Assembly: GCF_030160715.1 (NCBI RefSeq)
Contig: NZ_BSOW01000050.1
Location: 1-52,795, forward strand
Reading direction: 5' to 3'
Origin: Bradyrhizobium iriomotense
Lineage (GTDB): Bacteria > Pseudomonadota > Alphaproteobacteria > Rhizobiales > Xanthobacteraceae
Length of the DNA stretch: 52,795 bases
Shown here: piece after piece, positions 33,689 through 41,672 of the stretch
Layout: every line of letters starts with the position of its first letter
How positions within the stretch are numbered: position 1 is the stretch's first letter
Program-made: the position numbers and the translations under genes
The notes under the pieces: generated by a model
What the model was told of the DNA's origin: nothing
The model's input: the letters and a program-made list of their open reading frames with translations, nothing else
The model's database searches: none

Positions 33689-35224
33689 CTAGCGCGTCTT
33701 CACAAAGCACATGCCTATGGGGCTCGATGCGGCCGCAGCCTGGCAGGCGAGACCCTTGGCGCAGGTCCATGACGAAAAACTCTTGTCAGCGCCGACCGAT
33801 CCCGGCGGCTGCAAATAACAATGTGCCCCCCAGCCGTCCTGATATTCGGTTCCTGCAAGCTCGGTGCTGCCGCGGAGCTGCGGCCGGCTGGCAAAGCCGC
33901 GCGAGAAGTCGGGACGCCTGCCCTCCGCAAACGCGGTCAGGATGTCGCGGCGACGGACCTGGTCGCCGAAGAAATGCGGCGAGGCCGGCACGATGGTGGA
34001 CGGCTTGTCCGCGAGCCAGTCGACACCCGGGAAATGGAAGCCGCCGATGCCGCGGGTCTGGTGACAGCCGGCGCAGGTGATGTCGTTGAGCCGGCGCTGG
34101 AAGCCCGCAACCGAGCGAATGTTCTGCAAGCTGATGCCACGCTCGGCCGCCGCCTTCAGCGCGCCGACCACGTCGCTGCCGGTGAAAACGCCATCGCCTT
34201 TTCCCTCGCCCTGCATCAGGCCGAATTCGGGCTGGAGCTGTGATGCATCGAGGCCGGCCGGCGTCGGCGCGAGAGCGGTTCTCGCGAGGAATTTTTCCGG
34301 AATCAGGACCGTGCCGCGATCGAACTCGGCAAAATGCTCGGGCGCGAGCAGCCAGTCCCTGAAGTCACGCCTGAGCGCGTCATCGCCAAGAATGCGATCG
34401 CGGTCAATCTGGTTCTCCAGCGTCGATTCCTCGAACAGCTTGGTATCGGAATTATATTTGAACACCTTCAGGAGATAGTCGGTGCGGAAATCGTGGCTCG
34501 CCGATTTCGGCATGACCGCGATCTGGATGTTGGTCTCGATGCGGTCGAGCATCGCATCGTAGGGAAACGGAAGTTGCTCGACGAGATCGAGCGGATTGTC
34601 GTTGGCGAGCCAGCGCCGCGCGATCTCCGCGCAGGTCACCTGCTTTCCGCTCGGCACGGTCTGCCGCTCGTCCCGCGCCTTCAGCACCAGGTTGAACGTC
34701 ATCGGCAGGCGCGTTGCGGTCTGGCCGCCATCCGGATTCGTCTCGAAACGGGCAAGACGATAGATCAGCCGGATCTCGCCGCAGGAGGCCTCCGACACGT
34801 AGGCGCGGTCCATGCGGTTGACGATGCCCGCCAGCACGAAGCGGGTGTCGCGGGACTCGAGGACGGACCGGTCGAACAGTTGAACGTCAAAGCCTTCGCC
34901 GACGCCGATGGTCTCGTTCGGCGCATCCACCTTGTGGCGCGCAATGTAGCGATCGAACTCCGCGTCGATTTTGGGCCGGATCTGCGCAAGCTGCGGCAGC
35001 TGCGCGAACAGAATGTCCGTTGTGAGCGGAAAATTCGCGTTCCGCTCGCTCCATAGCAGTCGCGAGATCGTCAGCACGTCATGCTGATCGAGCTTGCGCA
35101 GCGCATCCGGATTGATGATCGCCGTGCCGCGATCGAGGCCTGCGTTCTCCGCAGCCGACAGCGACAGTGCGCCGCTGCATAGCGTGACGAGGGCAACGAG
35201 AATTCGCAGACAGCGATGGCTCAT
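33689..35224 (-). CDS. Secreted protein with one c-type heme-like motif, function unknown
   Basis: 511 residues. A Sec signal (MSHRCLRILVALVTLCSGAL, cleavage after LSAAE) sends it to the periplasm. One CxxCH motif is seen in NDITCAGCHQTRGIGGFHFP (near residue 390); this could bind heme c, followed by a Cys pair near the end (WTCAKGLACQAAAAS, then MCFVKTR). The first half (FDVQLFDRSVLESRDTRFVL, AGIVNRMDRAYVSEASCGEI) is conserved-looking but matches no family I can name. It is longer than typical cytochromes. No operon partner. Possibly an electron-transfer or oxidase-like envelope protein (inference). Confidence 0.75.
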   Translation of the reverse strand: MSHRCLRILVALVTLCSGALSLSAAENAGLDRGTAIINPDALRKLDQHDVLTISRLLWSERNANFPLTTDILFAQLPQLAQIRPKIDAEFDRYIARHKVDAPNETIGVGEGFDVQLFDRSVLESRDTRFVLAGIVNRMDRAYVSEASCGEIRLIYRLARFETNPDGGQTATRLPMTFNLVLKARDERQTVPSGKQVTCAEIARRWLANDNPLDLVEQLPFPYDAMLDRIETNIQIAVMPKSASHDFRTDYLLKVFKYNSDTKLFEESTLENQIDRDRILGDDALRRDFRDWLLAPEHFAEFDRGTVLIPEKFLARTALAPTPAGLDASQLQPEFGLMQGEGKGDGVFTGSDVVGALKAAAERGISLQNIRSVAGFQRRLNDITCAGCHQTRGIGGFHFPGVDWLADKPSTIVPASPHFFGDQVRRRDILTAFAEGRRPDFSRGFASRPQLRGSTELAGTEYQDGWGAHCYLQPPGSVGADKSFSSWTCAKGLACQAAAASSPIGMCFVKTR

Positions 35225-35317
35225 GCCTCCACTAACACCGCGGGAAGAGGCCTATTCAAGCAAAAAGGCGCTTCACATCGTGGTGAGGCGCCTTTCTTCG
35301 AGCTCGGAGTCGTTTGG

Positions 35318-36400
35318 CTAGCGCGCGACGATCAGGCCCTTGCTGGTGACGACGACCCAGCGGCCGTCCTGGCGGCGGATCGCATCGATCCGGCCGAGAC
35401 CCGGCACGGGATCGCCGGCATAGACCTCGTACAGCCCGTTGCGTCCCTCGATCAGCGCGCCGCCATTGGCGACGTCACGCAGGCGCCAGCCCTCGATGGT
35501 CGGCAGCCGGCCAATCTCGGGCTTCGGCACCGGGAGCGGTACCGCGGCCTGTGCAGGAGCCGCGGCCGGTGCTGCGGCGGGCGTCGCGGCGGCGACCTGG
35601 ACAGGGGCCTGGGCCGGGGCGATCGAGCCGGTTGTCTCCTTCGCCGCAGTGGTCTGCGCGGGAGCAGCGGCCTGCGCCGAGCGCAGCTTGTCGACGGCAT
35701 CGGACAGTTTTGCGAGCTTGGCGGCCGGTTCAGCCTGCGCCTTCTCGAGCTTGTCGAGGCGGTCGGTGGTCTTGTTGAACTGGCCGGTCGTGGACTTCGA
35801 GGTGTGATCGAGGCCGGCCTTCAGCGCGACGACGTCGGCATCGATCCGCGCGACGGAGGCTTCCAGCGCGCTGGTATCGGCAACCTGTGCCGGCGCAGCG
35901 GCCTGGTTGGCGGCGAAATGCGTGACGCCTGCGGTCGCGAGCGCGCCGCTGATCGCGCCGACGACGGCCGCCAGCGCGACGACGGCCGCCATCGCCGAGA
36001 ACCGGCGCTTGCCGCCCGTGTCCTTTGCCTCTGCCTTGACCTGCGGATCCGGGTGATCCCAGGCGCGTTCCGAGGGCGCCATGACGATCAGCTTGCCGGG
36101 CTTCAGCTCAGCCTTGGATTCGTCCAGCTTGGGCTCGTCCAACTTGGGCTCGTCCAATTTGGGGGAGTCCAGCTTGGGCTCTTCCGGCGCGGGCGCGTCG
36201 AGCTTGGGCACCACCAGCCTCGGCGGCTCGACCTTCGGCGCTTCGGCCTTGGGGGCATCCGGCATCGGCGCATCCGGCTTGGGTGCCTCATGGTCGGGGG
36301 CAATAATCGTCGGGGCGTCGGCGCGCGTCTGAAGGCCAGCCTCCGACGAAACCTCGGCGGGCTGCGGTTCAGCGGCCTGTTCGGACATTGCTTCGCTCAC
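35318..36400 (-). CDS. Single-pass membrane protein with Pro-rich cytoplasmic and coiled-coil periplasmic parts
   Basis: 360 residues. Residues 1-100 are Pro/Lys/Asp/Glu-rich, with KLDEP repeated (LDSPKLDEPKLDEPKLDESK). One membrane helix follows (FSAMAAVVALAAVVGAISGA, about residues 134-153). Then comes a coiled-coil (ALEASVARIDADVVALKAGL to DRLDKLEKAQAEPAAKLAKL), an Ala/Pro-rich linker, and a compact C-terminal domain (EGWRLRDVANGGALIEGRNG, YEVYAGDPVPGLGRIDAIRR). The layout suits an envelope anchoring or scaffolding protein with its C-terminus in the periplasm. The C-terminal domain recurs in rhizobial hypothetical proteins as I recall; function unknown. Confidence 0.8.
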   Translation of the reverse strand: MSEAMSEQAAEPQPAEVSSEAGLQTRADAPTIIAPDHEAPKPDAPMPDAPKAEAPKVEPPRLVVPKLDAPAPEEPKLDSPKLDEPKLDEPKLDESKAELKPGKLIVMAPSERAWDHPDPQVKAEAKDTGGKRRFSAMAAVVALAAVVGAISGALATAGVTHFAANQAAAPAQVADTSALEASVARIDADVVALKAGLDHTSKSTTGQFNKTTDRLDKLEKAQAEPAAKLAKLSDAVDKLRSAQAAAPAQTTAAKETTGSIAPAQAPVQVAAATPAAAPAAAPAQAAVPLPVPKPEIGRLPTIEGWRLRDVANGGALIEGRNGLYEVYAGDPVPGLGRIDAIRRQDGRWVVVTSKGLIVAR

Positions 36401-36743
36401 GGCTCAAATACTCCAGTCAGGATTGACCTTTTGGTAACTTTCATTGCTTGCGAAATCCTTACCCTTGGACCCGCTTACCGAAATTTTAGGAACTCATCCG
36501 CGGCCGAATTGGGCCGGGATCATGGAACCGGCGTGGCAGGCCGGGCGCAAAATTGCGTTCGGCAGAGGCGGGGCCAGCCCTCGATATCGGGCCAGGAAGT
36601 TGTTTGCCTGACGAATTTCCCCGTTAACGTCGCCTTAACCGTCATTGCGAGCGAAGCGAAGCAATCCAGACCATCTCCGCGGCAAGATTCTGGATTGCTT
36701 CGCTGCGCTCGCAAATGACGGAGCGAGTGGCGGCCACTCGCCT
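36401..36743. other. Intergenic region with GTCATTGCGAGCGAAGCG palindrome
   Basis: No gene is supported here. The segment upstream of the preceding minus-strand gene (36401-36500) is richer in A and T and should carry its promoter. The palindrome at 36641-36719 takes up most of the right half. Confidence 0.5.
36641..36719. repeat. Interspersed palindrome, GTCATTGCGAGC type
   Basis: GTCATTGCGAGCGAAGCGAA, with GCAATCCAGA, pairs with TCTGGATTGCTTCGCTGCGC and TCGCAAATGAC. This 79-nt inverted repeat is a common intergenic element in Bradyrhizobium-type genomes. It lies just after the stop of the TPM gene on the other strand. Confidence 0.85.
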
Positions 36744-37241
36744 TCACATCACCACCGGCTTGTCCGGCAGCTCGTTGGGATGCGGGCCGCGCGGTGGGAA
36801 GTGGCGCGCCAGCTCGCGCGAGACCGCCTCGATGCCCTTGATCACGCCGTGCTCAAACCGGCCGGCGCGGAAGTCGGCCTCCATGTCGCGGCAGATTTTC
36901 TCCCAACCCGCAGCGCCGACCTTGGCATCGATGCCGCGGTCGGCGACAATCTCGACGTCGCGGTCGGCGAGCAGGAGATAGATCAGAACGCCGTTGTTGT
37001 GCGCGGTGTCCCAGATCCGCAAATGCGAAAAAACGTCGAGCGCGCGTTCGCGCGCCGGCTGGTTGCGGAACAGGGCGGCGCCGTCGAGCGCGCCTTCGAC
37101 GACGAAACGGACCTGGCCGGAATGCATGGTCTCGCTTCGCTTGATCGCCTGCTCGACGCGGTCGAGCACTCTGGGCGTGAACACCACCTTCGCCCGCCAA
37201 TGGTGCTGGACCAGATGCCTGGTGATGCGCCTGATGCCCAT
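36744..37241 (-). CDS. TPM domain protein (TPM_phosphatase family)
   Basis: 165 residues without signal peptide. The TPM fold is indicated by RVEQAIKRSETMHSGQVRFV, ALDVFSHLRIWDTAHNNGVL and IYLLLADRDVEIVADRGIDA, then FRAGRFEHGVIKGIEAVSRE. The family is named after plant and bacterial proteins with proposed acid phosphatase or photosystem-repair roles; in bacteria the role is unclear. It is 3 nt downstream of the second TPM gene and third in the operon lemA-TPM-TPM. Confidence 0.88.
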   Translation of the reverse strand: MGIRRITRHLVQHHWRAKVVFTPRVLDRVEQAIKRSETMHSGQVRFVVEGALDGAALFRNQPARERALDVFSHLRIWDTAHNNGVLIYLLLADRDVEIVADRGIDAKVGAAGWEKICRDMEADFRAGRFEHGVIKGIEAVSRELARHFPPRGPHPNELPDKPVVM

Positions 37242-37244
37242 GAC

Positions 37245-38174
37245 CTACCAGCTCCCCGAGGCGCCGCCGCCACCGAAACTGCCGCCACCGCCGCTGAAGC
37301 TGCCGCTGTCGCTCGACGACGAGCCGCTGCTCCAGCCGCCTCCCGACGAGGAGCCACTCGACCAGGAGCCGCCGCGCGAGCGGCCCGTACCCGGCCCCGT
37401 CGACATCGGAACGAGATCGACGATGAATGCCAGCGCGAAGGCGATGGCGCCCACGGCCAGCGCGAGGCCCAACGATCCCGCCAGGAACCAGGCTATCGCA
37501 GCGAGCACGCCTCCGGTCGCAGCCGAACCGAGCAAGCGCCCCAGCATGGTGCGCAGGATGCCGCCGACGAACAGCGAGGCGAACAGGCCGAAGGGAAGGA
37601 GGGGTCCGAGATCATCAACCTCGTTGCCAAAACTCGTGCTGCGCTGAGGCGCAGGCAACGGCTCACCGTCGATCACGCGCACGATACGGTCGACGCCATC
37701 GGCGATGCCGCCGGCAAAGTCGCCGCTCCTGAACTTCGGTGTGATGACCTCGTCGATAATCCGCCTTGACGTCACGTCGGTGAGCGCACCTTCGAGCCCG
37801 TAGCCGACCTCGATGCGCAGATGCCGGTCGTTCTTGGCAACCACGAGGATCGCGCCGTCGTCGACCTTCTTGCGCCCGATCTTCCAGGCGTCGGCGACGC
37901 GAATCGAATACTGCTCGATCGTCTCCGGCTGCGTGGTCGGCACGATGAGGATGGCGATCTGACTGCCCTTGCGGTTTTCGAAGTCCCGCAGCCGCGAGCT
38001 CAGCGACGCGACGTCGCTGCTCGACAGCGTCCCGGTCTGGTCGACCACGCGCCCCGTGAGCTGCGGCACGGCGACGTCGGCCGCGGCCGCAAAGACAAAG
38101 GCGAGGAGAAGTGCAATCAGGAGGACGCCGCGCGATGCGAAGGCAGAACAGACGCGCAACAACCTCGCCGTCAT
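37245..38174 (-). CDS. TPM domain, YgcG-like secreted membrane protein
   Basis: 309 residues from ATG 38174. The N-terminal hydrophobic segment (LRVCSAFASRGVLLIALLLA) is a signal peptide or anchor, followed by the TPM domain (VPQLTGRVVDQTGTLSSSDV, IAILIVPTTQPETIEQYSIR, YGLEGALTDVTSRRIIDEVI). Two membrane helices come next (LLPFGLFASLFVGGILRTML and LGLALAVGAIAFALAFIVD), and the C-terminus is Gly/Ser-rich (SGSSSDSGSFSGGGGSFGGG). This is the YgcG architecture, regularly found beside LemA. The chosen start lies inside a palindromic repeat (38170-38270); the frame is open to 38294 but that region is repeat DNA. The repeat's arrival may have shifted the start. Confidence 0.87.
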   Translation of the reverse strand: MTARLLRVCSAFASRGVLLIALLLAFVFAAAADVAVPQLTGRVVDQTGTLSSSDVASLSSRLRDFENRKGSQIAILIVPTTQPETIEQYSIRVADAWKIGRKKVDDGAILVVAKNDRHLRIEVGYGLEGALTDVTSRRIIDEVITPKFRSGDFAGGIADGVDRIVRVIDGEPLPAPQRSTSFGNEVDDLGPLLPFGLFASLFVGGILRTMLGRLLGSAATGGVLAAIAWFLAGSLGLALAVGAIAFALAFIVDLVPMSTGPGTGRSRGGSWSSGSSSGGGWSSGSSSSDSGSFSGGGGSFGGGGASGSW

Positions 38175-38270
38175 CGCCCGGCTTGACCGGGCGATCCAGT
38201 ATTCCAGAGACGCCGATCGGATGCGGAGAGGCCGCGGCGTACTGGATTCCCCGCTTTCGCGGGGAATGAC
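38170..38270. repeat. Interspersed palindrome, GTCAT-type
   Basis: GTCATCGCCCGGCTTGACCG and GGGCGATCCAGTATTCCAGA on the left; GTACTGGATTCCCCGCTTTC and GCGGGGAATGAC on the right. It separates lemA from the YgcG-like gene and overlaps the chosen start codon of the latter. Confidence 0.8.
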
Positions 38271-38311
38271 AGCGGTGGGTGGGGCAAAGCGCATCGTAAA
38301 ATCGAATGCGT

Positions 38312-38914
38312 CTACTTCGACGGCGCCGGGTTGAAATCGACCTTCGGCGCGGTCGAGATTTCCTTCTCGTTCTCCACGCTGAAGTTCGGCTTCTCCTTGT
38401 AGCTGAACATCATTGCAGTGAGGTTGGTCGGGAAGGAGCGGATGGTGACGTTATAATCCTGCACCGATTTGATGTAGCGGTTGCGCGCCACCGTGATGCG
38501 GTTCTCGGTGCCCTCGAGCTGGGACATCAGGTCCTTGAACAGCGCATCCGATTTGAGCTGCGGGTAATTTTCCGTGACGACGAGAAGCCGCGACAGCGCG
38601 CTGGAGAGCTCGCCTTGTGCCGCCTGGAATTTCTGGAACGCGGCGGGATCGTTGAGCACCTCGGGCGTTGCCTGGATGCTGCCGACCTTGGCGCGCGCAT
38701 TGGTGACCCCGAGCAGCACGTCTTTCTCCTGCTGAGCAAAGCCCTTCACCGAGTTGACGAGATTGGGCACGAGATCGGCGCGGCGCTGATACTGGTTCAC
38801 CACCTCCGACCAGTTGGCCTTGATCTGCTCATCCTGGCTCTGGATCGCGTTGTAGCCGCAATTGGTCAGGCTGAGGCAGGCAAGCGCCGCCAGCACGGTC
38901 AGGATCTTGCGCAT
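38312..38914 (-). CDS. lemA: LemA family protein
   Basis: 200 residues. The N-terminus MRKILTVLAALACLSLTNCG has a lipobox-like LTNCG, so it is probably a lipoprotein. The LemA domain follows: NAIQSQDEQIKANWSEVVNQ, YQRRADLVPNLVNSVKGFAQ, TNARAKVGSIQATPEVL, LLVVTENYPQLKSDALFKDL and ENRITVARNRYIKSVQDYN. This long helical family is membrane-associated with unknown biochemical role and is commonly adjacent to TPM/YgcG genes, as here. It is first in the operon. Confidence 0.93.
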   Translation of the reverse strand: MRKILTVLAALACLSLTNCGYNAIQSQDEQIKANWSEVVNQYQRRADLVPNLVNSVKGFAQQEKDVLLGVTNARAKVGSIQATPEVLNDPAAFQKFQAAQGELSSALSRLLVVTENYPQLKSDALFKDLMSQLEGTENRITVARNRYIKSVQDYNVTIRSFPTNLTAMMFSYKEKPNFSVENEKEISTAPKVDFNPAPSK

Positions 38915-39014
38915 GATATTTCTCCCGGTGGACTCGTGAGCCTAGATATCAGATTGCGCTCGCGGAGGACATGCTGGCGGGGGTGGCGGAGCATCTCAAC
39001 GGCACACATTCGGT

Positions 39015-39147
39015 GTCGTCCCGGCGAAGGCCGGGACCCAACCCAAGGGAGAAGTTGTAACGCGAGGCTGGCAATCACCGACCTCCGCCAAACTACTTCC
39101 TGTGGTTATGGGTCCCGGGCTCGCGCTAACGCGCGCCCCGGGACGAC
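39015..39147. repeat. Dispersed palindromic repeat, unit 3 (two inverted arms)
   Basis: Left arm GTCGTCCCGGCGAAGGCCGG, then GACCCAACCC (39015-39044); right arm TTCCTGTGGTTATGGGTCCC to CCGGGACGAC (39095-39147). The arms are inverted relative to each other and the whole is colinear with 32834-32984, so it is a second full copy of the same element. Confidence 0.8.
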
Positions 39148-39187
39148 GAGTTGAGTTTGCGGCGACATGCGACGCAACAATGCAGGC

Positions 39188-41512
39188 CTACGCTCCCGCC
39201 TTCGCGTCCCGGATCGCTTGCCAGATCTTCTGCGGCGTCAGCGGTGTGTTGAGCTGGGTGATGCCGAGTTCGCTGAGCGCGTCCATCACGCCGTTGGTGA
39301 CGCAAGGCGGGCCGCCGATGGCGCCGGATTCGCCGCAGCCCTTGGCGCCGAGCGGGTTGGTGCGGCAGGGCGCGGAGTCGTCGAGCGTCACCTCGATCGG
39401 CGGCACGTCGTCGGCGCGCGGGATGCAATAATCCTGGTAGCTCGCGGTGAGGAGCTGGCCTTCGGCATCATAGGCCACGCCCTCGTAGAGCGCCTGTCCG
39501 ATGCCCTGCGCGACGCCACCGTGGATCTGGCCGGTGACCAGCATCGGGTTCACGGCAACGCCGACGTCGTCGACCGTGGTGTAGCGCACGACGCGTGACA
39601 CGCCGGTCTCGGGGTCGATCTCGATCTCGCAGACATGCGTGCCGTTCGGCCAGCTCGGACCGTCCACCTCGCCTTCGGAATCGACGCTGAGCTTGGCGCC
39701 CTGCTCCTTCTCAGCAATCTCGAACAGACTGATGCGGCGGTCGGTGCCGACCACGGTGAGCATTCCGTCCTGATACTCGATGTCCTCGACCGCGGTCTCC
39801 AGCACGTTCGACGCCTTCTCGCGCGCCTTCTGGATCAGGTCGTTCGAGGAGACCGCGACCGCCGTGCCGCCGACGAACAGCGAGCGCGAACCGACGCTGC
39901 CGAATCCGGTCGCAAGGTCGGTGTCGCCCTGCACCACGTCGATCTTGTCGAGGGGAATGCCGAGCGTATCGGATATCATCTGGGTGTAGGTGGTCTGCAG
40001 TCCCTGCCCCATCGCCATGGTGCCGGAATGCAGGATGACGCGGCCCTGCGAGGTCGCATGCAGGCTGACCTTCTCGGTGTGCGCGCGCCCACCGGTCCAC
40101 TCGATGTAGGAGGTGAGCCCGCGGCCATAGAGCAGGCCCTTCTTCTTCGCGACGCGCTTGCGTGCGGCAAAGCCGTCCCAATCGGCAAGCTTCGCGGCGC
40201 GGTCCAGCATGTGCGCGAAGGCGCCGGAATCGTAGACCTGGCCGGCAGCGTTGGTGTAGGGCAGCTGCGCCGGCTTGATGTAGTTCGCTTTGCGGATCGC
40301 GCGCGGATCCATGCCGATTTTTCGCGCGGCAGCGTCGAACAGGCGCTCGACGATGAAGACCGCTTCAGGCCGGCCTGCGCCGCGATAAGCACCGACGGGT
40401 GCGGTGTGGGTCATCACCGTCTTGATCTCGAAATGCACCAACGGCAGGTCATAGACGCCGGTCTGCACGAAGGGACCGAGCACGAGCGGGATGATGTTGG
40501 CGGCACCCGACGAGTAGGCGCCGGTGCAGCCGATCGACTTGACGCGATAGGCCAGCACCTTACCCTTCTCGTCGAGCGCGAAAGAGGCGGTCGAGGTGAG
40601 ATCGCGGCCATGGGTGCCGCCGACGAATTCGTCGGTGCGGTCGCCGCGCCAGCGGATCTTCTTGTTCAGCTTGGTCGCGGCATAAGCGACGATGCCGTCC
40701 TCCGGATAGAGGTTGGTCTTCTGGCCAAAGCCGCCGCCGATGTCGCCGACCAGCACGCGTACGCTCTCGACCGGCCGCTTCAGCACCGCACCCGCGAGCA
40801 CGTCGCGGGTCGAGGCCGGCGTCTGCGACTGCACGTGCAGGAGAAGCCGGCCGGATTTCTTCTCGATCTCGGCAATGGTCGAGCGCGGCTCCATCGCAGA
40901 CGGCACGAGTCGCTGGCTTACGAGATCGAGATCGACCACATGCGCCGCCTTGGCGAAGGCCTCATCCACCTTGGCTGCGTCGCCATAGGCCATCGCGCCG
41001 ACGACGTTATCGGGTGCGTCCGGCCACACCACGGGCGCGCCGGGCTTCACCGCTTCCACGGGATCGACGACCGCGGGCTGCACGTCGTAGTCGACCACGA
41101 TCGCTTCGGCCGCGCTCTGCGCCAGAACGCGCGAGGTGGCGACCACGGCCGCAACGGCCTCGCCGGCATAGCGCACGACCTCATGGGCGAGCAGCCGGCG
41201 CGGCGGCACCGTCATCGGCTTGCCGTCGGGACGCTTGAAGATGTTCAGCGTGGGGATCTCGCCGATATTGTCCTTGATCAGATCGGCGCCGGTATAGACC
41301 GCGGTCACACCTTGCATCGCCGCCGCGGCGCTGGTGTCGATCGACGCGATCCTGGCGTGGGCATGCGGCGAGCGCAGCACATGCAGCCACAGCGCACCGT
41401 CCTCCGGCTTGTCGTCGATGAACTGTCCCTTCCCGGTGAGCAGTCGCTGGTCTTCCAAACGCTTGACGGGCTTGCCCGCCCCGAAACGCAAATTGCCGGG
41501 AAGAATGTTCAT
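39188..41512 (-). CDS. CoxL-like molybdenum hydroxylase large subunit (form II CO dehydrogenase / xanthine dehydrogenase family)
   Basis: 774 residues, full length. GAGGA lies about 10 nt before the ATG. The alpha/beta hammerhead part (RLLTGKGQFIDDKPEDGALW, HAHARIASIDTSAAAA) is followed by the Mo-binding domain: VGDIGGGFGQKTNLYPEDGI, GAYRGAGRPEAVFIVERLFD and, near the end, GAKGCGESGAIGGPPCVTNG with the catalytic Glu. The active-site loop reads AYRGAGR, the form II sequence, and not the AYxCSFR of true CO dehydrogenase, so CO oxidation is unlikely to be its main role. The family oxidises CO, nicotine, aldehydes or purines and needs an FAD subunit and a 2Fe-2S subunit. Neither is in this window, so this gene is an orphan or its partners lie elsewhere. 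Confidence 0.9.
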   Translation of the reverse strand: MNILPGNLRFGAGKPVKRLEDQRLLTGKGQFIDDKPEDGALWLHVLRSPHAHARIASIDTSAAAAMQGVTAVYTGADLIKDNIGEIPTLNIFKRPDGKPMTVPPRRLLAHEVVRYAGEAVAAVVATSRVLAQSAAEAIVVDYDVQPAVVDPVEAVKPGAPVVWPDAPDNVVGAMAYGDAAKVDEAFAKAAHVVDLDLVSQRLVPSAMEPRSTIAEIEKKSGRLLLHVQSQTPASTRDVLAGAVLKRPVESVRVLVGDIGGGFGQKTNLYPEDGIVAYAATKLNKKIRWRGDRTDEFVGGTHGRDLTSTASFALDEKGKVLAYRVKSIGCTGAYSSGAANIIPLVLGPFVQTGVYDLPLVHFEIKTVMTHTAPVGAYRGAGRPEAVFIVERLFDAAARKIGMDPRAIRKANYIKPAQLPYTNAAGQVYDSGAFAHMLDRAAKLADWDGFAARKRVAKKKGLLYGRGLTSYIEWTGGRAHTEKVSLHATSQGRVILHSGTMAMGQGLQTTYTQMISDTLGIPLDKIDVVQGDTDLATGFGSVGSRSLFVGGTAVAVSSNDLIQKAREKASNVLETAVEDIEYQDGMLTVVGTDRRISLFEIAEKEQGAKLSVDSEGEVDGPSWPNGTHVCEIEIDPETGVSRVVRYTTVDDVGVAVNPMLVTGQIHGGVAQGIGQALYEGVAYDAEGQLLTASYQDYCIPRADDVPPIEVTLDDSAPCRTNPLGAKGCGESGAIGGPPCVTNGVMDALSELGITQLNTPLTPQKIWQAIRDAKAGA

Positions 41513-41630
41513 TCCAATGGGTCCTCTAAGCCTCAAAGTGCGGCCGCCTTTTAGCGGATCGAGGCACATGAGGCCAGCCGACGTTTTGTGCGGGCAGGAC
41601 CTGCAGATTCGTCATGCCCGAGATATGTTC

Positions 41631-41670
41631 GTCATTCCGGGGCGATGCGCAGCATCGAACCCGGAATGAC
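41631..41670. repeat. Short palindromic repeat (GTCATTCCGGG type)
   Basis: GTCATTCCGGGGCGATGCGC and GCATCGAACCCGGAATGAC form a nearly perfect hairpin. It sits 2 nt from the stop codon of the dihydrodipicolinate synthase family gene and may double as its terminator. Confidence 0.75.
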
Positions 41671-41672
41671 GA

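Noticed and set aside
39635..41554. Open frame of 639 codons antisense to the CoxL-like gene
   Set aside because: Shadow of the high-GC sense gene; no recognisable motif.
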